From: Plantago ovata
Lineage: Eukaryota; Streptophyta; Magnoliopsida; Lamiales; Plantaginaceae
Reading direction: 5' to 3'
Length of the DNA stretch: 64,000 nt
Assembly (NCBI GenBank): GCA_028274465.1
Contig: CM051455.1
Coordinates: forward strand, 134,512,096 to 134,576,095
Of this stretch, positions 34,707 through 44,559 are shown in pieces. The stretch's first letter is position 1. Every line of letters starts with the position of its first letter. Made by a program: the position numbers and the translations under genes. The notes under the pieces were generated by a model. That model saw only the letters and a program-made list of their open reading frames with translations, ran no database searches and was not told where the DNA came from.

Positions 34707-37377
34707 ATGATGAATACTCTTTCTCCACTCTTCTCACCACCGCCAATTACCAAGGCTCCGGCAGCCATTTCCGGCGCAACATTCCACTCCCTACGCTTCT
34801 CACTCCACGCAGAACTCAAAACCCACCAAAATTCCACTGTCAGCAAACGCTCTTCCAAATCCACCATTGATATAATCCCTTCTTCTGTCACCTCGGCCCC
34901 GCCACCAATTTCCAGAAAGGTATTTCATGTTTTCAACATTTCTTGATATGGGTTTTGTGTTTCTTGGAGTATAGTGTAGTTAATAAGTATTTTCTTATGT
35001 AATTGAAATTTGGTAGGTGCTGGTGCCAATTGGGTTTGGGACAGAAGAAATGGAGGCTGTGATAATGGTTGATGTGTTCAGGCGAGCTGGGGCGGATGTC
35101 ACGGTAGCCTCGGTGGAGGAGAAGCTGGAGGTTGAGGCCTGTGGTGGCACTAGGCTGGTGGCTGATGTTCTTATCTCTTCTTGTTCTAATGAAATTTTCG
35201 ATCTTGTTGCCCTACCGGTTCGTATAATTTTCCTTTTGTTTATGTAGGAATCTTAATTATTAGCTTGATACTAGTTGTGCATTTGGGTTTTTCAGGTTTA
35301 CGCTTATAGAACTTAGATGCAAAAACTGTACTTCAACTTAACTTATGTATGTTACCAGTTCTGTTGTGTTTTTTGAGCACTAGCTTTTCACGTATCTTTT
35401 AGTATCTGTATCTTATGTTCCATATTCATAACACTATGTATCTTTTCTTTTGTTTGCTAGTGTATTCGGTGGCAATTGTAACCTTAATGTGGTTTGAGTT
35501 GAGTTTTCATGGTTTAGTTTTGGTTATGTAGGACTGTTTAATTAGCTTGCCTCTAGTTATGGGAAATATAGTGTTCTAAGTAAGCTTAGCCGCTTAGGTT
35601 TGTTTATTGATTTCGTGGTTTTGTCCTAGTCCCATGAGCTTTGCCTTGGTATTTTCATGTAATTTAGTAGTATGTGTTTCTTGTTACATATCTATTACAG
35701 GGAGGAATGCCAGGTTCTGCCAAGTAGTTTAGTTAACTTTGTGGTAACTGAACTTCGCTCTTTATAGGGAGGAATGCCAGGTTCTGCACGTTTAAGAGAC
35801 TGCAAGATTCTTCAGGATATCACTACCAAACAAGCTGAGGGAAATCGTTTTTATGCTGCTATATGTGCTGCTCCGGCAGTTACTCTTTTGCCTTGGGGGT
35901 TACTTAAGAGAAAGCAGGTAATTAGTTAATTTGTCCAGTATTTGGTTCAATCAGCTCTTTCTTTATCGTGATGGTAATTGGATTCATGTTTCGTCTTCGG
36001 CTAGACAACTTGTCATCCAGCTTTCATGGATAAGCTCTCCTCCTTTTGGGCTGTCAAATCAAAGTTACAAGTCTCTGGGGAGCTAACAACTAGTCGAGGC
36101 CCTGGCACTTCTTTCGAATTTGCAGTGTGCTTGGTGGAGCAGCTCTTTGGTGAAACTAAAGCCAAGAAAATTTGTGACTCAACGGTATGAAAGTAAAACT
36201 ACCTTTTGATTGAGACCAAACTTAGCCGGGATTTGAGTCATGTTATTAATCTGGAATACCAATTATACCCAGATTTTCAGTGGGTCACTAGACACATTGG
36301 GTACATGTTAAGATTCATGTGATATCTATCAAGTATGGTGGAGTATTTTTAGATAATTAGTGTTCTCGAATCGAACTATCTTTTTGCCTGTTCTATTTTT
36401 AAGGCTGAATGGTTGGGCCTTATTTAATTTTCTACTGTATTCTTCTGCTGAAAATCACTCAGAGATTATGTACTTGTTTTTCTCTATAGCTCTTGTATGT
36501 TGGTCCTGACGATACTAGAAAAGAAGAATTCAATGAAGTCTCGTGGTCCCTTGATCACCCCCCTCAGGTAAAGTACTTCGTCTACTTCTACTATATGCCA
36601 TTCTCTTTTTCTATTTATTGTTCAGAGATTTTCGAAGTTACATTACTTGCCAATTTTCAGGTTCTCATTCCAGTTGCTAATGGTTGCGAAGAAATTGAGG
36701 TGATCACCATTGTGGATATTCTGAGGCGAGCAAAAGCAAATGTCACACTTGCTTCACTAGGAAGATCATTGAAGATTTCGGGATCTAGTGGCACAAGTTT
36801 CGTGGCTGACAAGACGATTAGTACTGCTGCTGCGTCAACCTACGATCTAATAATTCTGCCTGTAAGCTTGTATACTTGTTTGAACTTTTTCTCTGTTACT
36901 TTTTCATACAAGTTTATGATTTTAAAAAATTTCCCTGCTCCAAATATATAGGGAGGAACATCAGCAGCCGAACAACTAAACAAATCAAGGATACTCAAGA
37001 AACTACTAAAAGAACAAGAATCGTCTGGGAGAATGTTTGCTGCACTGGGTTCTTCACCGACAATCCTACAGAATCAAGGGTTGATAAAGGTACTGTGCAC
37101 CATATCAGTCTGTCCATGTTAGATGTTACCATAATAAACAACACACTGAATACTTGCTCTCTTTTGAAAGGATAAACGAACGACAGCTCATCCATCGGTG
37201 ATAAACATGATGAGCGATGCAGTAAATGGTGCCAGAGTAGTTATAGATGGAAAACTGATCACTAGCAAAGGACTATCTACTGCTACAGATTTTTCACTTG
37301 CTGTAGTAAGTAAGCTCTTTGGACATGCAAGAGCAAGAAGCGTCGCAGAGGGTCTTGTGTTCGAGTATCCCAAATGA
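34707..37377 (+). CDS. DJ1C: DJ-1/PfpI family protein with two DJ-1 domains, plastid-type
   Basis: Plant DJ-1 homologue with two tandem PfpI/DJ-1 domains. Exons: 34707-34919, 35017-35217, 35768-35917, 36005-36184, 36490-36567, 36661-36861, 36952-37089, 37171-37377; 455 residues, phases all zero. Exon 1 encodes a Ser/Thr/Pro-rich leader of about 70 residues resembling a chloroplast transit peptide. Domain 1 has the conserved glutamate ([10 protein letters not shown]) and nucleophile-elbow cysteine ([16 protein letters not shown]). Domain 2 keeps the glutamate ([13 protein letters not shown]) but the elbow reads [14 protein letters not shown], with no cysteine. The exon pattern repeats between the two halves (201-nt exons at 35017 and 36661), consistent with an internal duplication. 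The transit-like leader and altered second site fit the DJ1C subgroup best; choosing C over A or B is less certain than the family. DJ1C is known as a chloroplast protein needed for plastid development. Confidence 0.85.
35701..35787 (+). promoter_or_regulatory. duplicated 3' splice site and exon start in DJ-1 intron 2
   Basis: The start of exon 3 (AG then GGAGGAATGCCAGGTTCTGC) occurs twice: at 35701-35720, preceded by ATTACAG, and at 35768-35787, preceded by TTTATAG. Only the second continues into the conserved reading frame; use of the first would read GGMPGSAK and then stop. The pair is a 67-bp offset local duplication that creates a decoy acceptor. Confidence 0.75.
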
Positions 37378-37699
37378 GCGATTCAGATTTCTCACAAGGC
37401 AAGATTCACTATCCAAGTAAGGACCGATCAACAGTCAGATTGATAATTTTGCCAATACAGCTTAAACACGGAGGAGGTAGGTGTCTCAACACAGTCTGTC
37501 TGTCCTTTGTGCAATAAGGTGATATCTTGATGATCGTATCTTTTTGCAGATTATAGGGTACTTAACTACTTATTCAGACGTCAGTGGATGAGGAGGTGTA
37601 CAAGTTAGTAAACTTTTCCAAGATGTAAATATGAGGTGAACTGACCAAGGTGACACAGCGCTATGAACTAGGGGCTTTTCGAATTATTTTTATGTTTTC

Positions 37700-38004
37700 C
37701 TTTTGGTCATATTGGCGCATTGTTTATAAATTTCAGGATATCAGTTTGATTGATTATATAAATTTCATTAGAGGGAAGTTGTAATGGAAGGTGTGCCTGG
37801 ATCGTGACTGTTGTTCTACGAGCTCACTACCTACGTGCACTTGGATGAATTAGGAGCACTGATGGAGAGTTTTCGAGAGCCGTATGCGCGAATCCATTGT
37901 TATCTGGTAACTTGTTGTACATTGTAGGAAAGAGGACTTCTGTAAGAATGTCTTCTAATGAATTTAGGCTGCTCAAACCCATATAGAACATATAATAGAT
38001 GAAG
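37700..38004. repeat. downstream-of-DJ-1 block, copy A of a dispersed duplication
   Basis: This stretch matches 53041-53328 over about 290 bp. Shared landmarks include TTTCAGGATATCAGTTTGAT, GAGCTCACTACCT.CG.GCAC, TGGATGAAT.AGGAGCACTG and AGAGGACTTCT.TAAG. The match resumes on the far side of the hAT element (38767 onward, GCAGCTTGTCTTAT) against 53894-53945. Copy A is contiguous with the DJ-1 3' end, so it is probably the source. Confidence 0.8.
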
Positions 38005-38758
38005 AGGGTGTTCAGAATCACACCGATCCGAAAATCCGATCTGAAAATCCGATAATCTGATCCGGACCACTCTGATCCAAAGGGTTCGGATTAGATTACG
38101 GATTGAGGGTTTAGTAGTTCGAAAATTTCGGTGATCCGATTTGAAAATCCGTGGGTTATCAGATTCGATCCAATATTTACTATTCTACTATATATTTTTT
38201 ATTTTTCTAATAATAATATGTAGAAGTTTAGGCTCATAAATTATAATTTAAAAAGGAAATCAATTTAGAGGACTCATTTAGCCCACGCCTCTTTCACATT
38301 TTCACTCCATCATACCACTATCTTCTCTTTTCTCTAGTTATTTGACTTGAAGTTATTAGATATGAGACAAAATATTTCCTTTATGAACTTGAATTTGCAT
38401 TTTTTAAGTATACAATATGTAATTTATTTTAGTTATAGACTGTTAATCGTATACATGAAATATGTAGTAATTTATTTTGTTGGATTACTGTCATGTTATA
38501 CACGTTTATTATTTAATGTTGAAAATTTTCAAAAATTAGTTCAAATAAAAAGTGAAAAGTTAAAAATAATATAGGTTACGTTGATATTTCTCTGGATTAT
38601 TGGATATCTGTGGATTTAACCGATCCGATATCGGATTAATCCAAATTCGATCTGGGGGCTTCAGATTGGATTACGGATTTAATGATTTTCCATCCGAATC
38701 CGAAAAAAAATCCAAAAAATAGGATCGGATTAATCCGATCCAATCCGATGTACACCCT
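38005..38758. mobile_element. non-autonomous hAT element with ATCCGAT arrays
   Basis: The element starts AGGGTGTTC and ends TACACCCT, giving short terminal inverted repeats. It is flanked by near-identical 8-bp duplications (AGATGAAG at 37997, ACATGAAG at 38759). Subterminal DNA is packed with CCGAT/ATCGG motifs (for example GATCCGAAAATCCGATCTGA and GGATTAATCCGATCCAATC), as in many hAT MITE-like elements. The core is AT-rich with no transposase. The paralogous block at 53894-53945 preserves the unoccupied site. Confidence 0.8.
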
Positions 38759-38799
38759 ACATGAAGTCATGAAGAACCGCAGCTTGTCTTATGGACTTT

Positions 38800-40130
38800 G
38801 TGTCAAAGTACGACTTTTCTATTTAAAATTCATATATTTCATATTAGTCCTTTGTTTTAAATGTTATTTCATATTACTTGTACTGGATTGAGAATTTATT
38901 TAGAATGAAAAAGTTATCTGCCTCTTTCCTCTAAGGCTCTGCTTAGCGTTAGTTTATTAGCTATCTTATAAGCTCTAGAAGTTTATAAGCTCGTGTTTAC
39001 GTAACAAATTTATTGCCACACACGTCTCATCAGTATGATATTGTCCGTTTTGGGTTTGAGCCCACACAAATTTGCTTTTGTAATAATGCAAAAAAAGGCC
39101 ATATATATGAGAGTGATGGTCTACTCATCACATCTTCTCTTAACTAATGTGAGATGTCGAGTATTACATTTACACTACATAACGATTAAAAAATATTTTT
39201 TATTTAAATACTAAAAATAAAAAAATAAATGGGCCCTATCCGGCCATTGTGGGCTGGGCCTGGGCCTAAGTTCATGTACATCCCTGCCCTTGGGATGGGC
39301 CTGTGCCTGAGACAAATGTCTCGGGCCCAGACCAGGCCTCAAGAACACTAGCCCATCTGGCCCACTGTCATTCCCATATGTGATTGAGAGGTAATAGTAA
39401 GGTGTGAAGTGTGAACTGTGAACTTCCAGTTCAACGGATTAAAGAATAACGACTTGCATCATGGCATCATGCATGTGAGAGTTAAATTAGTTAGGTGTGA
39501 ACTTTCCAGTTCAACGGATTAAAGAAAGACTTACATTAATAAAGTCTTGTAATTAAGTTATAAGTTTATTTTGATTAATTATACTTATAAAGTTTTTGGA
39601 GTACGACGTATAATGCAAGTAGTCAAACCAAACCATGCATGAAGTAATGGACAAACTATTTTTTCTATTATATGAAAATTGTTGTTTCAGACTCCTAACA
39701 AACTCAAAGAGACAAAAAGACGCGTCATTTTTTGTCCTCATATGTTTGAAATACTTCTAAGGGGCCATGTCAATTTTTTGAATGATAGAAAAAGTAAAAA
39801 AAAAACTTATGAAAATTTCACTTGGTGATATTCCACTAATGTACGTAGTGGAGTGTAATTTACCTCCCAAAAATCTCTGTATTTTGAAAATACTTGTAGA
39901 GTTGTAGTGGACCAAATCTGCTAAAGATAATTTTTAGGAGACAAAAAATGAGGATGACTTTGAGTTAAGGGACAAAAACTACAATTTTCTCATATGGTAA
40001 GTACTGTAGTTAGGAGTAACAATAATTATGAATAATAAATTAATAATCATTTTTTCTTGGTAGGAATAGATGAACTGTGATGTATAGACTATAAGCTAAA
40101 TGCTAATTGTTTATTAATAACTTGTTACTA
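38800..40130. other. intergenic, with a GGGCC-rich repeat remnant and a small direct repeat
   Basis: 39225-39370 is rich in GGGCC/GGCCC motifs (GGGCTGGGCCTGGGCCTAAG, then TTCATGTACATCCCT), similar in style to the hAT element at 59344 and probably a truncated relative. GTGAACTTTCCAGTTCAACG...ATTAAAGAA occurs at 39418 and 39497. No gene is supported. Confidence 0.45.
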
Positions 40131-40254
40131 AGTGCATAAGTTGTTAGCATCAGTATATATATTCTCGTCCTGGTCCTCCTGGATTATACTATTCAATCCA
40201 GAGCAGCTTAATCAATTCTTGCTAGTTCATACCACACACACCAAATTATCAAAA

Positions 40255-41079
40255 ATGGCTTCCCCATGCATTCAGCAGCAAGATCCCCGAAAATATTCCC
40301 TTACTCTATCATCACAATCAATAACAATAGTTAGTGATTCCCCTATTAGCATAGAGCTGCAGCAGCATCATGATCAAGAACCCCCTAATTATTTGCTTCC
40401 CCCACCAAATTTGAAGCTATGGCTCATTGATGGCTGCTATACCAACTACGTGGTCTCTGGAGGGCACATGTACACGATCAGTTTAACCGTGATGGCTTGC
40501 TTGGCTTCATTGACGGGACGCCCCCGAATTTATTTAGGGAGAATACAAATTATCATGATTGGAGAAAAAGTGATGAGCATGCCAAGGAAACTCTTTTGTC
40601 CCTTGTGGATGAAGACATTGTTCCACTGTGTCACGAAAAGAAAACTTGCAGAGATATTTGGCTCGACATCAAACACAAGTTCTTGCCGCTAGTAACCCGA
40701 GAAGCAGAATGGCGTGATGGTGTATACAAGAGTGTAGACACCGGTACAGCAAGCGAATACTTGAAATTGCACAGGGCGGCACTGTTGGGGGACACGTGGG
40801 CAGGGTTTCAATTATTCCAAAATGATATTGGTGAAAAGGTCAGGAATAATGTCATAGCGACACCCGCTCTAAGGCGCCCGACTGTCATGGTCAATATATA
40901 ATAACAAGAAGCCAGTATAGTACATGATGATGATGAGTTATATACAACGGCACCTATTTATGGGCGTAAGGAAATGTTGGAGTACTATATTCAGAAAATT
41001 GACTCCACCAAGCGCACTCCATACGTCGAGACAGCGGAACTTGCTGTTTTCCTTTCAGCTATTGGTGCTGAACATTTAG
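40255..41079 (+). pseudogene. broken near-copy of exon 1 of the gag-like/ankyrin/PGG gene
   Basis: It closely matches exon 1 of the intact gene at 48084 (roughly 90 percent by eye, from PPNLKLWLID through to the splice donor at 41079). The reading frame is interrupted at several points, and a different N-terminal stretch (MASPCIQQQDPRKYS) precedes the shared part. The splice donor is retained, but none of the five downstream exons (membrane and PGG domains) follow before 43 kb. An upstream TATATATA stretch near 40147 hints that a promoter was copied too. It is therefore a truncated duplicate, recent by its similarity, and unlikely to make a functional membrane protein. Confidence 0.8.
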
Positions 41080-41120
41080 GTAAGTTTTTTCTAAACATCA
41101 AATATTACAACTACTCTTAT

Positions 41121-41238
41121 ATTATTATCGTACGACATCTTATACCAACTTAATATCAGCTCCACACCTAAACTCCTACATTATTATCGTACAACATCTT
41201 ATACCAACTTAATATCAGCTCCACACCTAAACGGCCTT
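41121..41238. repeat. 59-bp tandem duplication (two copies)
   Basis: ATTATTATCGTACGACATCT...AGCTCCACACCTAAAC starts at 41121 and again at 41180, nearly identical. It lies just after the broken exon copy, in what would have been its intron 1. Confidence 0.85.
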
Positions 41239-41678
41239 ATATATTCACTCCAAATATTTCAGTAAGTACTTTCTATTTAGGGAAATTTGCATATAGACCC
41301 ATGTTAGTTTTTTTAATTACAAATCTTACCCTATTAGTTTAACAATTACATGCAGCCTTCCGTTAGACAAAAACAATTACAGATCGATAGCCCCAAGAAC
41401 TTGATTTTTTTCTCCAATTAAGGGCTGGGAGTTACATATTTACCCCTATAGGAATCTCAACTTTTGTGGACAACCAAACACCTTAAATTTTCATTATTTA
41501 CACATTTGCCTCTAAATTATTTACTTTTTACAAAATTAATTTTAATTTATTTCAAATTAACCACAAAAAGTAAATAAATTTTAAAATGAACTAATAATTA
41601 TTGTAAAAGTACCCCAAATTAGGTTTTGTTCAAAACATCTCCAAAAATAAAAAAAAATATTAAAAAAAAAAACACCAT

Positions 41679-41835
41679 AGCTCCGGTCGGAGCTGTTTTA
41701 CATCTCCAATCGAAGTTGTAACAACTCCAAAACAGCTCCAATTGGAGTTGTTTTATAGCTCCGGCAGGAGCTGCAAGACCGCAACTCCAATCATACTGCT
41801 CCGATCGGAGCTTTTAAACAGCTCCTGTCGGAGTT
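41679..41835. repeat. array of short palindromes around CTCCG..CGGAG
   Basis: Six units of two 7-base arms around a 2-base centre occur within 160 bp: AGCTCCG-GT-CGGAGCT at 41679, ATCTCCA-AT-CGAAGTT at about 41703, AGCTCCA-AT-TGGAGTT at 41734, AGCTCCG-GC-AGGAGCT at 41757, TGCTCCG-AT-CGGAGCT at 41797 and AGCTCCT-GT-CGGAGTT at 41820. The spacing is irregular (about 23-40 bp). Changes in one arm are often matched in the other. A GGTACC...GGTACC pair follows. Flanking DNA is AT-rich. I do not recognise the sequence. Confidence 0.7.
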
Positions 41836-41999
41836 GTAGCAGTTTCGGTACCCGAATTAATTTTGGTACCGGAACCGTAAGAAGAAGATGAAAAAAAGAA
41901 AACAGAAAAGAGAAAAGATAAAAAAATGAAAAATGATTTGAAAAAAAGCTAAGGCCTTATTTGGCCGGATTATTTTGAAAACTAGATCATGGCGAGGTC

Positions 42000-42085
42000 A
42001 AACTTTTTCCGAACAATGGGACAAATGTTTTTGCTCTTGTACATTTGGTTTACCTTCCAGCAAGCACTTCCTTCCCTATTATACT
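42000..42085 (+). pseudogene. shard of the raffinose-synthase-family gene (intron 12 end and exon 13 start)
   Basis: The sequence AATGTTTTTGCTCTTGTACA, and then TTTGGTTTACCTTCCAGCAA plus GCACTTCC, matches 58187-58245 of the intact gene across its last intron/exon junction; a few bases at the junction are missing. The likeness starts near AAACTTTTTC and stops after about 85 bp. There is no other part of that gene nearby. It is a captured fragment, not a gene. Confidence 0.8.
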
Positions 42086-42315
42086 TTTTAAATACTATGT
42101 AGTTTTCATTATTTTAATACGACGAGTTTATTTATTAGTCGAAAGACACTTTCTTTTGCAATCCCGTGTTTCGATTAGTCAACTAAGTATATTGTAGGTG
42201 CTGGGAGGATAGTACTAATAGGTGGATGACGATGAGTTATTCGCTTGGCCTAGTGTTCCGATGTGCTAGAGGGACCTACGTAGGAATGAATCTCGAGATC
42301 TCATCTCAACCCATG

Positions 42316-42420
42316 CACTACAAGATATGGGTTCAGTGACGGAATTTTTCTGTCATTGTTTGACTATTTTCTTTTAGTGACGCCAGGTTACATACCTTAG
42401 TGGTTTATTGTGCTTTTCTC
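42316..42420 (+). mobile_element. CACTA (EnSpm-like) transposon end, fragment
   Basis: CACTACAAGATATGGGTTCA is followed by GTGACGGAATTTTTCTGTCA and, 40 bp later, TTTTAGTGACGCC. A CACTACAAGA terminus with subterminal GTGACG motifs is typical of CACTA elements. No matching opposite end or transposase was seen, so this is a truncated end. Confidence 0.4.
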
Positions 42421-42499
42421 TGTTAACAGATTTATTGTGAATATGGGTTGACTGTATGAATTTCCTGGTTTTCTAGCAATTTATGATGTTAGTAGAATT

Positions 42500-42994
42500 A
42501 GGTGTTTATCACATTATGGGCCGGCCAAAAAGCCTACGGAGAAGACAAACCAAAGAATAGTGAAGCCCGATCAATGTATTACTAAGGCTATAGAGGGCAA
42601 AACTACTAAAGGTCGGGCAGAGGACCTAATTATGACCGTAGATCGAGCAAGGCCAAGTTTCCTGTTTTCTGGACTAATTCTAAAGAAAGTACCTACCAAG
42701 AACCCAATATAAGAACATTGATCAATCCTTATGAGGTTAGCCGACCTCTAGGTCAAACCCCAAGTCGGACCAAAGAATACGTAAAGTTCTTGAAGGTTCA
42801 TAAATGCAGTAGAAAGACTAAAATATCCTTAGTTAGCCCAATTTCAAAAGTGGTCCAAGCCCATTAAATATTATTTGGGCCTTCAACACTTATGTGTCTC
42901 AATTTGAGGCGTACACTTGAGACACTTGGAGGAAGAAGTCTACTTTGGTGAAAAATTATAAATAGCCACCATATTCTATGTATAACACAAGATT
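42500..42994 (+). mobile_element. possible LTR-retrotransposon fragment
   Basis: Higher-GC, non-coding DNA with repeated phrases such as GGTCGGGCAGAGGACC and CCGACCTCTAGGTC. A TATAAATAG box lies at about 42957 and is followed by a leader-like stretch. This resembles part of a Gypsy-type LTR, but no termini are clear. It is old and fragmentary; family assignment is a guess. The SINE at 43012 is inserted at its right edge. Confidence 0.3.
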
Positions 42995-43011
42995 ATTATT
43001 ACATAATTAAC

Positions 43012-43180
43012 GAAGTTATAAGGGTGGCCGAGTGGTTGAGGTGCTGGAGTAGCAATGAGAGGTCGGGGTTCGAATTCCAGCGGAGTCATAAAGTGGTTTA
43101 TAATATTTGGAGTTATAAGGTGGTTAAAGAATAGTGTATGAGTAGGAGTAGAGTAGCATAAATTGACCATTTCAAAAAAA
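43012..43180 (+). mobile_element. tRNA-derived SINE with perfect 17-bp target-site duplication
   Basis: The left flank ATTATTACATAATTAAC (42995-43011) is repeated exactly at 43181-43197. The 5' part has a tRNA-Leu/Ser-like A-box (GGTGGCCGAGTGGTTGAGGT) and, about 45 bp on, a B-box (GGGGTTCGAATTCC). The body ends CATTTC followed by A8. The perfect duplication and intact promoter boxes indicate a fairly recent insertion. It is not a functional tRNA: the stems and the 3' half are absent. Confidence 0.9.
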
Positions 43181-44168
43181 ATTATTACATAATTAACACA
43201 CGGAGTGAATTTGCTAAAATTTTTAAATTTTTTGGATGAAAAATGCCATGATTAATTACAAACTTTATACTATATATATATCTCATTAGGCAAATTTAAA
43301 GGATGAATATTTTTGCATTTTCCCCTCCTAGGGCATGCAAAAAATCATCTATGGTGGTACAGTTTGCCTTTCGTAGGGACATTTAGCGTGGATCGTGTCC
43401 TATGTCATCGTTCCTTGCTGTTCAAGTGGCACTTGACTCAAGTGATCATCTTATACACATACACGCGATTAACATCTCATCATCAATCAACTAAATCAAC
43501 TATAGTACTAAACCGTTTTTATGGATTCTATACATTTGATTTTGGATCGGAGTTTTAGGAGGTTCAAATAATGAGTGTAGTGTGTTGGTTTAGTGGCAGG
43601 ACCCACAATAAAATTGTGAGATAAAGATTTGCCAATAATATAAACGTATAGAATCTAAAGAAATGAACAAAAATGAAATACGTATAAAATCCAAAAAAAA
43701 CAGATGAGTACAAGATGATATGCTTGATTAATTAGTTAAGAAGTAGTATTAATTATAGAAGAATCGATATTTCGAAACATGCAGTTTCTTTTGTATTCAA
43801 AAAATATGCATCAGTATAGTCCAGACAAAAATTAACACACGAAAAGAATACCAATTCATGGGTTTCACGTTTTATTCTAAAGTGAGCTTGTCGAAGAGTT
43901 ACACCGACAAAAACTCTAGCTGGACACACTCAATCGCTGCAACTTTAACCTCTACGTACGCAAAGTTGCTAAATTGTCTTGTAAAGTTGTAAAGTGTTGT
44001 ATATTTAAAGTCCGTAGCCTATTTAGTTTCCAAAGAATACATTCTAAAGTTGCTGGTCAGAATATAATTAATTCTAGCTAATAGCTAGGACAAATTTGGA
44101 ACTAGCATTTTATATGCATGTACTCAATTTGACTCTAAATTCATCTTTTTATTCGAAAGGGTAATTAG

Positions 44169-44352
44169 TATTCACTCCATCTATCTTTAATTGTCCCATT
44201 TTGATTTTTATCGGTCAATCGTGTTCGACTTTGACTTTAAATTATTCTTAAACTATAATAGTAAAAAATTTATTAAATTTTATTTAATTAGTACTTATTT
44301 TTATTATTTACATCAATAAATTACCGTATAATTATTAAATGTTGACTTCAAG
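44169..44352. mobile_element. half of a Stowaway-like MITE
   Basis: The left end (CACTCCATCTATCTTTAATT, then TGTCCCATTTTGATTTTTAT and CGGTCAATCGTG) matches the family at 7391 and 49337. The right inverted repeat is missing or badly decayed, apart from a short TGTTGACTTCAAGGAG. Confidence 0.55.
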
Positions 44353-44559
44353 GAGTTAGATGAGGTCATGAGGATAACATACATATAGCCGTGTTAATCG
44401 TGTTAACCGCAATGATAATATTACACCTCCTTCTATGTTAATTATATCTCCTATGTTAATTATATCTTCGTTGGGATCGAGTCCTACACCCCTTCTTTAC
44501 TATTCCACCTCCGCTGAACACCTCTGAAGTTACATTTTGTTTTTATATTATAACTAGTA

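Noticed and set aside
41679-41835. CRISPR-like array
   Set aside because: The palindromes are irregularly spaced, with no constant repeat or unique spacers of even length, and this is a plant nuclear sequence with no cas genes.
43012-43085. tRNA-Leu/Ser gene
   Set aside because: A- and B-boxes are present but cloverleaf stems and a normal 3' end are not. The A-tail and 17-bp duplication show it is a SINE.
42976-43170. Minus-strand 64-codon frame
   Set aside because: It is the reverse complement of the SINE and its flank.
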